Assembly (NCBI GenBank): GCA_938005615.1
Contig: CALLMV010000011.1
Location: 1-64,000, forward strand
Length of the DNA: 64,000 nucleotides
Reading direction: 5' to 3'
Source of the DNA: an uncultured Verrucomicrobiae bacterium
GTDB taxonomy: Bacteria; Verrucomicrobiota; Verrucomicrobiia; JADLBR01; CALLMV01
Shown piece after piece: positions 8,326-17,531 of the stretch. The first letter of the stretch is position 1; each line of letters starts with the position of its first letter. Under the pieces are notes generated by a model that saw only the letters and a program-made list of their open reading frames with translations, did no database searches and had not been told where the DNA came from. The position numbers and the translations under genes were made by a program.

Positions 8326-8805
8326 TCAACTGCGTTTGATTTTCCGGAACGGCACACGCAACCCCTCGGCCTCAGCTAGGTCGCGCTGCCGTTCATCGAA
8401 AGTGAGGAAGCCCTTCATGCCCAAATGCAAAGCCGTCGCCACATGCAAGATGTCTGCCAAGCGGTGACCCTCACGTGAGGTGTGGGTCGCACTCAAACGC
8501 TCTGCGATCGCATGGACATCCGCCCAGTCCACAGGAACCACGCGCATGATGCCAGCCGCCAAATCCGATTGGAAATCGCGCAGCATGGCACTCGCTTCGC
8601 GCAACCCGTAGCCCTTGGTGCGGTCTTTGCTGTGCAGTCGCATCTGAAGCCGCACCGATTGGCGAAACTCGAGAAGCAAAAGTGTCGAGACGGGGAGAGG
8701 TTCACGATGAGCATCACGCCACTTGATCGCTTGGGATGTGAAAATCTGAAGACGATATAAAGAGCATAAAAATGATGTGTCGGGAAAGTGATCCATCACG
8801 CTCAT
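8326..8805 (-). CDS. PIN-domain toxin (VapC-like RNase)
   Basis: A 159-aa PIN-fold protein. The acidic residues expected for a Mg2+-dependent RNase are visible: Asp in MDHFPDTSFL, Glu in STLLLLEFRQS, Asp in GHRLADILHVATALHL and Asp in FLTFDERQRD. It follows a Phd/YefM-type antitoxin with a 4-base overlap, the standard antitoxin-toxin order. The RNA target is unknown. The family cleaves RNAs such as tRNA or rRNA in the cytosol. It is convergent with aspS. Confidence 0.85.
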   Translation of the reverse strand: MSVMDHFPDTSFLCSLYRLQIFTSQAIKWRDAHREPLPVSTLLLLEFRQSVRLQMRLHSKDRTKGYGLREASAMLRDFQSDLAAGIMRVVPVDWADVHAIAERLSATHTSREGHRLADILHVATALHLGMKGFLTFDERQRDLAEAEGLRVPFRKIKRS

Positions 8806-9065
8806 CCATCCTCACCCTCCAGCTCGTATTCGCGCATCTCCCGGATTTCTTGGAGAGTGAAGCATTTGTTCCCCCAGATTTTACGGAGACGTTCACGATA
8901 ATTAGGGTGTTTGATCGAGGTTTTCGCAATCGCGCTTTTCTTCTTTGGCGAGAGCACGGCCACAGGCTGGCCGCGTTTCTGGATCTGAATGGTTTCGCCC
9001 TCGGCAAGCCAGCCCTCGATTTTACTAAAGTTGTTCCTCAAATCGCGAACAGTGGCCGTCTTCAT
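8802..9065 (-). CDS. Phd/YefM-type antitoxin
   Basis: An 87-aa protein whose N-terminus (MKTATVRDLRNNFSKIEGWL, then GETIQIQKRGQPVAVLSP) is the typical DNA-binding and dimerising fold of Phd/YefM antitoxins. The charged, less ordered C-terminus would wrap the PIN toxin encoded next. The start codon lies inside a perfect palindrome (9064-9086), the likely autoregulatory operator. No ribosome binding site precedes the start, so a leaderless transcript is possible. Confidence 0.85.
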   Translation of the reverse strand: MKTATVRDLRNNFSKIEGWLAEGETIQIQKRGQPVAVLSPKKKSAIAKTSIKHPNYRERLRKIWGNKCFTLQEIREMREYELEGEDG

Positions 9066-9086
9066 GTGGACATTTTATGTCCACAT
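9064..9086. promoter_or_regulatory. Palindromic operator of the toxin-antitoxin pair
   Basis: Perfect 10-bp arms ATGTGGACAT and ATGTCCACAT separated by TTT. The left arm overlaps the antitoxin start codon (minus strand). This is the expected place for an antitoxin/toxin complex to bind and repress its own operon. The palindrome is seen directly; its role is inferred. Confidence 0.7.
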
Positions 9087-9141
9087 TTTGGCTTGTCAAT
9101 AAGCCACGCCTTTTGATCTCTCCGGAAGCTTCCAGAATGAT

Positions 9142-9170
9142 TGGTGACCCATGCGGCCGATGGGTCACCA
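9142..9170. repeat. Strong hairpin between TonB receptor and toxin-antitoxin operon
   Basis: TGGTGACCCAT (9142-9152) and ATGGGTCACCA (9160-9170) form a perfect 11-bp stem with a 7-base GC-rich loop. No T tract follows on either strand, so it is not a classical intrinsic terminator. It could still stop or stabilise the receptor mRNA, whose stop codon lies 111 bases away, or be a protein site. The surrounding 9087-9280 holds no gene I can support. Confidence 0.55.
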
Positions 9171-9280
9171 GGTTCGGTAAGCCGGTTCTATGCCGCAAGA
9201 CGATGCGAGAATCTGTTTTGTGAAATGAATATTTTGTGTCCTTTTGGCAGTTCTCTCTGGCGGGTTTTGAAGGAGCCGCA

Positions 9281-11776
9281 TCAGAACTTCCATTCGCCGG
9301 AGATGTAGTAACTGCGCCCGGGTTGCTGCTGGAGGAAGAAGGGTTCTTCGTAACGTTCATCAAAAATGTTGTTGATGCCGGCCACTACGCGGAATTGCCC
9401 AAAGCGTGTTTCGCCGAGTGTAGCTCCCGCGGAAACACCAAAAACGGTGAAGCCTTTAAGCGTGGGGAAGCCGCCTTTGCGAGAGCGTCCGGGATTGCCG
9501 AGGGCCTGATCGTTAATGCTGGCTGTTTGATCCTCGAAGTCCATCGCACTACGCCCTTCGATGCGGGCAAAGTATTCTTCAATCCAGGTGAGTCCGAGTT
9601 TCTTACGCCACTCGATGCCGTAGTTAAATATCCAATCGGGCACGCGCACCAGGTCGGCGTTTTCGGTGAACGTGCGCGCGGCATTGGCATAAGGCGTGAG
9701 CCGATCCCAAAACGTGTATGAGCCGCCCACCTCCACGCCGTAGAGGGTCACGTCGCCCACGTTGTCGTATTGCGCGGTGTTGATTCCCTCAATGATGCCC
9801 AGCTTGCGTTCGCCGATGTAGTCTGCGACGTGGTTGATGTAACCAGCGATCTCGAAGGAGAAATTTTGCGCGGTGCCTTTTGCGCCGATCTCCGCCGAGT
9901 AGCAGCGTTCCGGGTCGAGGCCGGGTTTACCAAGCACTTGGTTGGGCCCACCAATGTTGACAATGCCGCGTTGGTAACGTTCGCCCAAATCAGGCACGCG
10001 AAATCCACTGGCCAGCACACCGTAAGCCGAGATTTCGTCCGTCACGCGGTAGAGGGCGTTGATAGCGCCGGAGAGACCAAAGGCATCTTCGGAACTGTCG
10101 GAGATGGAGTCGCGCACTGAGAAGTAGTCCGCACGGATGGCGGGCGTCACATCCAGTTTACCATCCAGAAGTGTCGTGGTGTTTTGGGCGTAGGCGCCGA
10201 AGCGGAATTGCTCGGCGTCGGCACGCACGCGACTGAAGGTCGATCGGCTGCCTTCTGCTGCCAGGCTGCTGCTGAGCGGACCGATCTGTTGACGAAGATC
10301 AAATCCAGGAAAAAAGAAATTTTGCAGATCAAACGGCGGAACGATGCGCTGGCCGATGATGGTTTGGTTGGGCAGAAAAGGCCCGGCCAGCACAGCGTTG
10401 GTGTTTGGGTTGGCCACCACGCGGCGCACTTCGCGCTCGGGCAAGTATGCGGTGTCGTAAGCGAAGTCTAAACCCGTAATGAGTTTATTATCCGTGGCCC
10501 AGTTGATCCGAGTTTGGAAGTTGAGTTCGTAGGTGTTCACTTCGTCATCGGTTAGCACCTCGGATGTGGAGAGTGGGCCGATCGGGCCGAGTGTGATGTC
10601 GGTAAAGAACAAAGACTCTCTGCGAAACTGTCGGCGAATCTGCTGCCAGGCGAATTCGGCTGCGGCGTATTCCAGCGGCGCAGAGTCGTTAGTGTATTCC
10701 AACTTCACCCCGCTCAGAGAGCGCTGATAGAGCGGGAAACTGAAATGAAACGGTGCGCTAATGAGGCGTGTGGAGCCATCAGCGATGGGGAAGTAAATAT
10801 CCGGCGAGACTTGGTAAAATTGCCCGGGCACGGCATTGAATGGCGGCGTGGCTCCAGGGTTGACGACAGCGTTACCGGGCACCAGCACGCCGGGCGTGAT
10901 CCCCTGCCCCGCGAAGGCACGCACACTGGGCAATGTGATTTTGTCGTTCAAAATGAGCACGTCGGTGTTGCGTGTGATTGCGCCGTGGAAGCGGAGTTTC
11001 AGGTTGTCGTTAAAGAAAATATCGAGCTTGCCCCAGGCGTTCCAGTTCTTGAAGGAGCCAGAGCGCGGGGGATCGCTGTTGGGCAGGTTGGGTTCATCAA
11101 AATCGCTGTAAGAACCCCCAGCCGCCAACCCCCAGCCGGGGCCGCCGAAGTCAAACCAGCCGCCGGTGCGGTGGGCATCAAACGCGGAATCAAAAGTGTA
11201 GCCCAGCGCACCGTTCGCTCCGATCTCTTCGCGGCGGCGCGGCTGGCGGGTGATGACGTTAATCACGCCTCCAAAGGCGTCCGTGCCGTAGAGAACCGAC
11301 GACGGCCCTTTGAGCACTTCGATGCGTTCGATGGAAAAGGTGTCGTAGAGTGAGAGATTACCGCCGCCGTAACCGATCCCCTGCCCGGCCTGGCGGATGC
11401 CATCGGTTAAGGTGAGCACGCGCTGCGCCCCCAGGCCGCGGATGGAGAAGCCCTCTTGAAAGTAGCTCGGTGCGCCCTCCGCCGGTGCGAGCGAGATGCC
11501 CGGAATCTGGCGGATGGCGTTGTCCACATCTACGAGGTTAGGCCGTTCATCCAGACTTTGCCGACTTATGGTGGTGATGGACTGGGGCACATCGAGTGGA
11601 CTTTGCGCTTCCCCGCGCGACGCGGTGACCACGACCTGGATGTCGGCACGCTCTTGTGTGGCCGCTGTTTGTTGGGGGTGAACACTAGTGAGGGATGCCG
11701 CAAAGAAAAAAGCGGCTGTGAATGATGAACTGTAATTTTTTTGCATTTGCAAGTGTTTGAAATTTTTTCGGGACAT
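9281..11776 (-). CDS. TonB-dependent outer-membrane receptor
   Basis: An 831-aa outer-membrane receptor. The second Met (start at 11746) gives a better signal peptide (MQKNYSSSFTAAFFFAASL), so the true protein may be 821 aa. A TonB-box-like VVVTASR is followed by the plug (about 55-180: FSIRGLGAQRVLTLTDGIRQ, then IERIEVLKGPSSVLYGTDAF). A 22-strand-type barrel ends in the terminal Phe signature YYISGEWKF. A perfect Fur-type palindrome directly upstream points to iron, siderophore or haem import. The plug pattern recalls haem/haemoglobin receptors, but the substrate is not certain. ExbBD at 0.7-1.7 kb may energise it. Confidence 0.92.
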   Translation of the reverse strand: MSRKNFKHLQMQKNYSSSFTAAFFFAASLTSVHPQQTAATQERADIQVVVTASRGEAQSPLDVPQSITTISRQSLDERPNLVDVDNAIRQIPGISLAPAEGAPSYFQEGFSIRGLGAQRVLTLTDGIRQAGQGIGYGGGNLSLYDTFSIERIEVLKGPSSVLYGTDAFGGVINVITRQPRRREEIGANGALGYTFDSAFDAHRTGGWFDFGGPGWGLAAGGSYSDFDEPNLPNSDPPRSGSFKNWNAWGKLDIFFNDNLKLRFHGAITRNTDVLILNDKITLPSVRAFAGQGITPGVLVPGNAVVNPGATPPFNAVPGQFYQVSPDIYFPIADGSTRLISAPFHFSFPLYQRSLSGVKLEYTNDSAPLEYAAAEFAWQQIRRQFRRESLFFTDITLGPIGPLSTSEVLTDDEVNTYELNFQTRINWATDNKLITGLDFAYDTAYLPEREVRRVVANPNTNAVLAGPFLPNQTIIGQRIVPPFDLQNFFFPGFDLRQQIGPLSSSLAAEGSRSTFSRVRADAEQFRFGAYAQNTTTLLDGKLDVTPAIRADYFSVRDSISDSSEDAFGLSGAINALYRVTDEISAYGVLASGFRVPDLGERYQRGIVNIGGPNQVLGKPGLDPERCYSAEIGAKGTAQNFSFEIAGYINHVADYIGERKLGIIEGINTAQYDNVGDVTLYGVEVGGSYTFWDRLTPYANAARTFTENADLVRVPDWIFNYGIEWRKKLGLTWIEEYFARIEGRSAMDFEDQTASINDQALGNPGRSRKGGFPTLKGFTVFGVSAGATLGETRFGQFRVVAGINNIFDERYEEPFFLQQQPGRSYYISGEWKF

Positions 11777-11786
11777 GTCAATATTA

Positions 11787-11808
11787 AATGAGAAAGAGTC
11801 TCATTATA
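11787..11808 (-). promoter_or_regulatory. Fur-type box and -10 element of the TonB receptor
   Basis: AATGAGA-AAGAG-TCTCATT (11787-11805) is a perfect 7-5-7 palindrome with the TGAGA-N5-TCTCA core also seen before feoA. On the minus strand TATAAT (11808-11803) overlaps its upstream edge, with no good -35. The box would cover the -10 and start point. It lies in the 32-base gap after the mscS stop codon, so the receptor can be iron-regulated on its own. Confidence 0.7.
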
Positions 11809-13593
11809 CTAAATCCTTCTTTCCTCGTATGCTGGTTTAAACAATCCAAGTCCCCTCGGGCGTGAGAGGCTACCGCCTTGAGAAAACTCTTTGGCCAGTT
11901 GTCTCATCTCTTCTGGGCTCGTGGGCCCTCCTCTTCGAGGCGTGGGATGTTCGGGTGTGGTTTCGATATGGACAGTTTGTGTAGGAAAGGCAAACTCTAC
12001 ACCGAGAGTGCGGGCCAAACGAATGATCTCGAGGAAAATGCGCTGGCGTTCGACTAATTCTTCTGCCCATGTGGGGACAGTTACGAAGAAGTTTAGCAAA
12101 ATGTTTAAGCTGCTAGCACCAAAATCATTCAGAGTGACTTGGAAAGTTTCCTTGCGCGTTGTTGGGTTGGCAATGATGATGTTCTTGATGCCCTCGATGA
12201 AGGCTTCAATCTTCTCGGCCGAAGTGTCGTAGGTAATTCCTATTGTTGTTCTGACGCGTCGGTAGTTTCGCATTCCCAAGTTGTCAACTTGACCGGTAAC
12301 GATCTCAGAGTTTGGAACTGAGATTAAGGAATCGTAAAACGTGCGAATTCGTGTTGAACGAAAGCCGATTTCTTCCACGATGCCTTCACTATCTCCCACT
12401 TTCACCCAATGGCCAACCCTGAATGGGTGATCTAACATAATGGCTATTGAGCCAAAAAAATTGGCTAGCGTGTCTTTGGCAGCCATCGCGACAGCCAAAC
12501 CACCAATCCCCAAACCAGCAACCAATGAAACTACGTTAAAGCCGAGGCCTTGAGCGGCAAAAAGAGTGCCCAAAATGAGTACGAAGATTCTGGCGCTTTG
12601 TGAAAGCAGTTTTACCAGGTGATGATCAATGTTTCCTTTGTTGCGTGCCCTCTCGGTGGCTATCCTGCCAAGTGTTCCGGTGAAGGTTACACCTGCCCAA
12701 ACGATCGAAATGTAAAAGGTCAACTTGACTATTGTGAGTGTGATTGAAAGCGGAAGACCTGTTATTTCTAAAGCCTTTACCGAAAAATACCAAAAGCTAG
12801 AAGCAATTAACAAACTGACCGGCCACTCCATTGACTTGAGACACTCGTGATTCCAGGCTGGACGAGAATTTTTCATCGTCATGCAAATGAAGCGAAGCGT
12901 AAGCGCCACGATCAGCCGAATCGTCAATCCCAACAATATGAGGAGGAACAATCCCAACCATTGCCAGAGGGCGAGTCCTAAGTAAATTTGGTTTGCCCAA
13001 GCCCATTGAATTTTGAACTCGGCCCCTAAGCCCGCACCCATCCCTCCGCCCTTAACGTAAGGCAGATGCTTCACTTGATTGTACATGAGGAAAGCATCCC
13101 GCACCGTCTCTGCGCTAAAGAGAAACGACTGTTTGCCGTCTTCTGTGTTTTGCTTGGTAATAATGATTCGCGTGCCAAGCCAACTCCAGCGACTCAATTC
13201 GCTGGATGCCTCTTCATCCGGCATTTTTTTGAAGTCTGGCACCGCCACTCGATCGATGACTTCTTTAAGGCGAATTGCGGCTTGTTGTGCTTCCTCGCTT
13301 CGAGCGATTGCAGGCAAAAGGCTCGTGTCCAGGCAAGATACTGCGATGGCCAACGGGCCTGTGCCCGGCTCGCCACGTTTGACTAGTTCCCGGCGCTGAT
13401 TCATCGAATTCCAGAAAACCTCGAATACCTCGCGCGGACTGGATAGATTGGGCTCTCTGAGAATTGCTAAAGCCGAGGGCGGCTCAGTGAGCTTATCCGC
13501 TTGAACCTCGTGATTAAATGAGCCGAAAGTAATGAGCAAAGCGACTAGCAAACTATTTGATTCACGGGAAATAGGACAAAATGTTTTGCGCAT
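11809..13593 (-). CDS. MscS-family mechanosensitive ion channel
   Basis: A 594-aa membrane protein with a signal peptide (about residues 1-32), a periplasmic N-terminal domain and five or so membrane helices. The MscS core is at about 345-560: GLGIGGLAVAMAAKDTLANF is the pore-lining TM3 with its Ala/Gly packing. It is followed by the beta domain (DHPFRVGHWVKVGDSEGIVE, then RTFYDSLISVPNSEIV). This is longer than E. coli MscS (286 aa) and resembles the YbdG/YnaI-type larger members. It releases solutes on hypo-osmotic shock. It is upstream of the TonB receptor on the same strand. Confidence 0.9.
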   Translation of the reverse strand: MRKTFCPISRESNSLLVALLITFGSFNHEVQADKLTEPPSALAILREPNLSSPREVFEVFWNSMNQRRELVKRGEPGTGPLAIAVSCLDTSLLPAIARSEEAQQAAIRLKEVIDRVAVPDFKKMPDEEASSELSRWSWLGTRIIITKQNTEDGKQSFLFSAETVRDAFLMYNQVKHLPYVKGGGMGAGLGAEFKIQWAWANQIYLGLALWQWLGLFLLILLGLTIRLIVALTLRFICMTMKNSRPAWNHECLKSMEWPVSLLIASSFWYFSVKALEITGLPLSITLTIVKLTFYISIVWAGVTFTGTLGRIATERARNKGNIDHHLVKLLSQSARIFVLILGTLFAAQGLGFNVVSLVAGLGIGGLAVAMAAKDTLANFFGSIAIMLDHPFRVGHWVKVGDSEGIVEEIGFRSTRIRTFYDSLISVPNSEIVTGQVDNLGMRNYRRVRTTIGITYDTSAEKIEAFIEGIKNIIIANPTTRKETFQVTLNDFGASSLNILLNFFVTVPTWAEELVERQRIFLEIIRLARTLGVEFAFPTQTVHIETTPEHPTPRRGGPTSPEEMRQLAKEFSQGGSLSRPRGLGLFKPAYEERRI

Positions 13594-13645
13594 TTTCTTT
13601 TCTTGATAAAGCCCATCATCAAATCAAGCATGAATCCTGGAAGAC

Positions 13646-15082
13646 ATGACTGCCACCTTGGACAAATCCCCCTCAACAGTAAATTCACCTGCTATAAATA
13701 GCAAAAGTCGCCGCCCCCAAGCGGAGATCCCTAGTAACTGGGTGCTGCCCCACAGCATTGAAGCTGAGCGTTCCCTGCTTGGCTGTCTGATTGCCGCACC
13801 GCGCGATATGTCGCAAGAAGCCTCCTCGCGCCTGATCGAAGAGGTCTTTTACGACCAACGCCACCAGATCATCTACTCGGCCATTCGCACGCTCCACGAG
13901 GCCAATCTGCCCGTGGACACCGTCACACTACCCCAAAAACTCACAGACGCCGGCGTGCTCGATGCTGTGGGCGGCTATGGATATATCGCACAAATTATCG
14001 CCGAAGTTCCTACGCCGACAAACATCTTTACCTATGCAGAAATCGTCCGCGAAAAATACCTCCTGCGCCGCGTGATGGTCGCCTGCGCCGAGGTGTTGCA
14101 ATCCGTTAAAGAAAACGCCGACGATCCCAAACCAGTGCTTGAACTGGCCCAAGAACAATTCTTCGTTATCTCCCAAGACCGCATCGAAAAAGAAGCCCAA
14201 CCCGTCTCCGAACTCGTCATCCCCGCCCTTCGTCTCATCGAGAAGTATTACCAAAACAAAGGCAAAGTTGTCGGCATCCCCTCGGGCTTTGCTGATCTGG
14301 ACTCCCTCACCGGCGGTTTTCAATCCGGCCAAATGGTCGTGATCGCCGCCCGCCCCGGCATGGGCAAGACCTCTTTTGCACTCAACGTCGCGGAACACGC
14401 CAGCGTGGACGCCAAAAAGGCCGTTGCCATCTTCTCCCTTGAAATGACCAATCAGGAACTCATGATGCGCCTGCTTGCTTCTCGTGCCCGTGTCAGCAGT
14501 CAGACTATCCGAAAAGGCTTCACCACACAGGAGGACCTCATGCGCATTACACATGCCGCACACGAAATCAAGGACGCTCCGCTCTACTTCGATTCCACGG
14601 TAGGCCTTACCCTTGCCCAGCTCCGTACCCGCGCACGCCGACTCAAAAAACGCTACAACATCGACATGATCATCGTAGATTACCTGCAACTGATCATGCC
14701 ACCAGCCCATCGGCGCAACGACAACCGCGCCGTCGAAGTCGCAGAAATTTCCGGCGGAGTTAAGGCCATGGCTATGGAATTGGAAATTCCTGTTCTCGTC
14801 CTGTCCCAGCTCAACCGCAAACCCGACGAACGTGGAGGTCAGCCTCGCCTTTCCGACTTGCGCGAATCCGGCGCGATTGAGCAAGATGCCGATATCGTCG
14901 GCCTTCTTTACCGCCCCGAAAAATACGCAGACGACGATGAAGAACGGGGCACCCTCACAGGTGAAGCCATTCTCGACATCCAAAAACATCGCAATGGCCC
15001 TACCGAAAAAATATCCCTCACCTTCTTGGAACAACTCACCCGATTCGAAAATCGCTCGCTTTCTTCACAAGATTCCTTGTAA
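13646..15082 (+). CDS. dnaB: Replicative DNA helicase DnaB
   Basis: A 478-aa hexameric helicase. The N-terminal helical domain (about 30-140) begins with PHSIEAERSLLGCLI, the family signature. A linker follows, then the RecA-like domain with Walker A (ARPGMGKTSFALN, near 235), Walker B (MIIVDYLQLI) and the DLRESGAIEQDADIV loop. It unwinds DNA at the replication fork. A GGAAG sequence lies 7 bases before the ATG, one of the few convincing ribosome binding sites in the window. No intein or insertion is seen. Confidence 0.97.
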   Translation: MTATLDKSPSTVNSPAINSKSRRPQAEIPSNWVLPHSIEAERSLLGCLIAAPRDMSQEASSRLIEEVFYDQRHQIIYSAIRTLHEANLPVDTVTLPQKLTDAGVLDAVGGYGYIAQIIAEVPTPTNIFTYAEIVREKYLLRRVMVACAEVLQSVKENADDPKPVLELAQEQFFVISQDRIEKEAQPVSELVIPALRLIEKYYQNKGKVVGIPSGFADLDSLTGGFQSGQMVVIAARPGMGKTSFALNVAEHASVDAKKAVAIFSLEMTNQELMMRLLASRARVSSQTIRKGFTTQEDLMRITHAAHEIKDAPLYFDSTVGLTLAQLRTRARRLKKRYNIDMIIVDYLQLIMPPAHRRNDNRAVEVAEISGGVKAMAMELEIPVLVLSQLNRKPDERGGQPRLSDLRESGAIEQDADIVGLLYRPEKYADDDEERGTLTGEAILDIQKHRNGPTEKISLTFLEQLTRFENRSLSSQDSL

Positions 15083-15114
15083 AAAAAAATTTTTTCACAC
15101 ACTATCGCCGAAAA

Positions 15115-17475
15115 ATGAGACTAGTTGCACAAACAATTGCCGCATTAATCCTTTCAACACACACACTCTTACCTCAAGCCCCCCGAGTTGAAGAACTCGA
15201 CCCCCTGCCAAGTTCGACCCGACAGACTTCTGCGGCACGTGACCCCAGATTAACAGGTCCCAAAGTGACCGAAATCGTCATAGATTACATCGGTCCAAAA
15301 TCCGTATCCGAGAGCGTCATCCTCTCAAACATGAGAACCGCCGTCGGCCAGGTTTACAGCGATCTGATAATTGAGGAGGACGTACGAAATCTCTTTAGGA
15401 CGGGACTTTTTACTAACCTCCGCATATTTTCTGAACCTCAGCGCGGAGGTGTTCGTGTACGTGTCATCGTTCAGCCTCGCCCGCTTGTCAGGCAAGTCAC
15501 ATTTGCAGGATGGTCTCAGATCCGCGAAAATACCCTTCGGCGCCAAATCAAAACCAAGCCTGGAGATAATCTGAGCGAACCCCAGCTAGCCGAAGATGCC
15601 CGAAAAATCCTCGAATACTACCAATCCAAAGGCTTCAAGGATGCACGAGTGGAGTTTGACTACTCTACAGATCAAACCACAGGCCGGGCAAACGTAGTTT
15701 TCAAAATCGATGAGGGTAAACGCCAAATCATTCGCTCCATCACATTCAACGGCAACAAAGTGGTTCCATCCCGAGAGCTAATGCGTGCTATCAAAACTCG
15801 TCCGCGCAGCATCATCTCCTTTCTGTCCGGAACCGGGGTCCTCCAAGACACGCAATTTACACAAGACCTCCGTGCCATCGTCGAAACCTATCAAAAACGC
15901 GGATATATCGATGCCGCTGTTACAGACGTCGAATTCCGCCCAGCGGCTAAAGAATCTATCGATATTATCATCTCTGTGTTTGAAGGGATGCAATATCGCG
16001 TAGGCACCGTCGGCATCGAGGGCAACCGCCTTTATACTACTGACAGGATACGCCAGAACTTGCGCATGAAAGAGGGTGAGATTTACTCCCCCCAAGGTAT
16101 GGATGATGATATCAAAGCCATACGCGACCTCTACGGTGCCCAAGGCTATATCGATACACGCGTTCGCCCGGTGAATCGCCCCAGTGTTCAGACTGGAATT
16201 ATGAACATCAATTACCAAATTGATGAATCAGAAAAAAGCTTCGTCAACCGTGTGATCATTCAGGGTAACAACCGTACAAAAGATAAAGTTATCCGCCGCG
16301 AACTGGCCCTCGTCCCAGGTGATGTGTACAATACCGTGCGGGCCGAAGCCAGCCAGCAGCGTTTAATGAATCTCAACTACTTCTCAAAAGTTGACATCTC
16401 CCCTGAAGATACTCTCACGCCCGGTCAGAAAGACATGGTAGTGACTGTTGAGGAAAAGCGCACCGGTTCTTTCACATTCGGTGTCGGCTACTCCACGGTC
16501 GACAGTGTCATCGGCTTTGTGGAATTAACTCAGAGCAACTTTGACATTACTAACTTCCCATCCTTCGTCGGGGCCGGCCAACGCTTCCGCGCTCGCGCTC
16601 AGTACGGCCTTCAGCGCCAAGACTACGTAATATCTTTTACAGAGCCTTGGCTTTTTAACCAGCGACTCCTCTTTGGGGTCGAAGGCTTCTATCGCAACGC
16701 TCAATACCTTTCCTCTTTCTTCGATGAAGAGAGGTACGGAATCAATCTTCGACTTGCTAGACCAATTACAAACTTCATTACCGCGCGCGCTGTGTACAGA
16801 TTTGAGAATATCAACATCAACAATGTTCGCTCCTACGCGCCACAATTCTTCAAGGATGAAGCCGGTTCGCGCATCCGTTCTGCAGGCGAACTAGGAATCA
16901 CATTCGACAATCGCGACTCCCTCTTCCTTACTCGAAAAGGCACAAAAATAGATCTCTTCTTTGAGCTAGCCGGTGGTCCTTTCTTTGGTGACACCGACCT
17001 CTACCGCACCGGTTTTGAGGCCCGACAGTACTTCAGCCTGCCCTTGGATCTCATCCTACAACTCGGAGCCACAGGTGCAGTTGTTGATCATTACGGTAAT
17101 TCCAACCGCGTCCCAATATTCGACCGCCTCTTCAACGGCGGAAATGACACCGTTCGCGGCTTCCGTTTTCGTGACATCGGCCCCTACATCGGCAACGGCG
17201 TACGCATTGGCGGTAAAACGATGCTCATTCTTAACAGCGAAATCACGTTCCCCATCATCAGCCGCGTTCGAGGAGCAGTGTTTGCCGATGGCGGTTATGT
17301 GAACGAAGAAGCATGGGATTTTGATTTCAAAGACTTTAACGCTGGCGTCGGTTTCGGCGTAAGACTTGACCTTCCAATCGGCCCGCTTCGCCTTGACCTC
17401 GGCTTCCCTGTCATCACAGATAAATTCAACGATCGTGGCATGCAATTCCACTTTAATGTTGGCTACCAATTCTGA
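15115..17475 (+). CDS. bamA: Outer membrane protein assembly factor BamA
   Basis: A 786-aa Omp85 protein. A signal peptide (about 1-22) is followed by five POTRA domains (about 48-450), each with the beta-alpha-alpha-beta pattern and IxFxGN-type strands. The C-terminal barrel has the DTVRGFRFRDIGP loop (the VRGF lid motif of Omp85 barrels) and ends in FHFNVGYQF with a terminal Phe. It inserts beta-barrel proteins into the outer membrane. Followed by skp and lpxD, the usual envelope cassette. Confidence 0.96.
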   Translation: MRLVAQTIAALILSTHTLLPQAPRVEELDPLPSSTRQTSAARDPRLTGPKVTEIVIDYIGPKSVSESVILSNMRTAVGQVYSDLIIEEDVRNLFRTGLFTNLRIFSEPQRGGVRVRVIVQPRPLVRQVTFAGWSQIRENTLRRQIKTKPGDNLSEPQLAEDARKILEYYQSKGFKDARVEFDYSTDQTTGRANVVFKIDEGKRQIIRSITFNGNKVVPSRELMRAIKTRPRSIISFLSGTGVLQDTQFTQDLRAIVETYQKRGYIDAAVTDVEFRPAAKESIDIIISVFEGMQYRVGTVGIEGNRLYTTDRIRQNLRMKEGEIYSPQGMDDDIKAIRDLYGAQGYIDTRVRPVNRPSVQTGIMNINYQIDESEKSFVNRVIIQGNNRTKDKVIRRELALVPGDVYNTVRAEASQQRLMNLNYFSKVDISPEDTLTPGQKDMVVTVEEKRTGSFTFGVGYSTVDSVIGFVELTQSNFDITNFPSFVGAGQRFRARAQYGLQRQDYVISFTEPWLFNQRLLFGVEGFYRNAQYLSSFFDEERYGINLRLARPITNFITARAVYRFENININNVRSYAPQFFKDEAGSRIRSAGELGITFDNRDSLFLTRKGTKIDLFFELAGGPFFGDTDLYRTGFEARQYFSLPLDLILQLGATGAVVDHYGNSNRVPIFDRLFNGGNDTVRGFRFRDIGPYIGNGVRIGGKTMLILNSEITFPIISRVRGAVFADGGYVNEEAWDFDFKDFNAGVGFGVRLDLPIGPLRLDLGFPVITDKFNDRGMQFHFNVGYQF

Positions 17476-17531
17476 ACCAAACTTTCTATTCTCGTGTCCT
17501 AACCCCATAAAAAATAACCAGCTAACAAACC

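Noticed and set aside
9142-9170. Hairpin as an intrinsic terminator
   Set aside because: No run of T follows the stem on either strand, so it is reported only as a hairpin.
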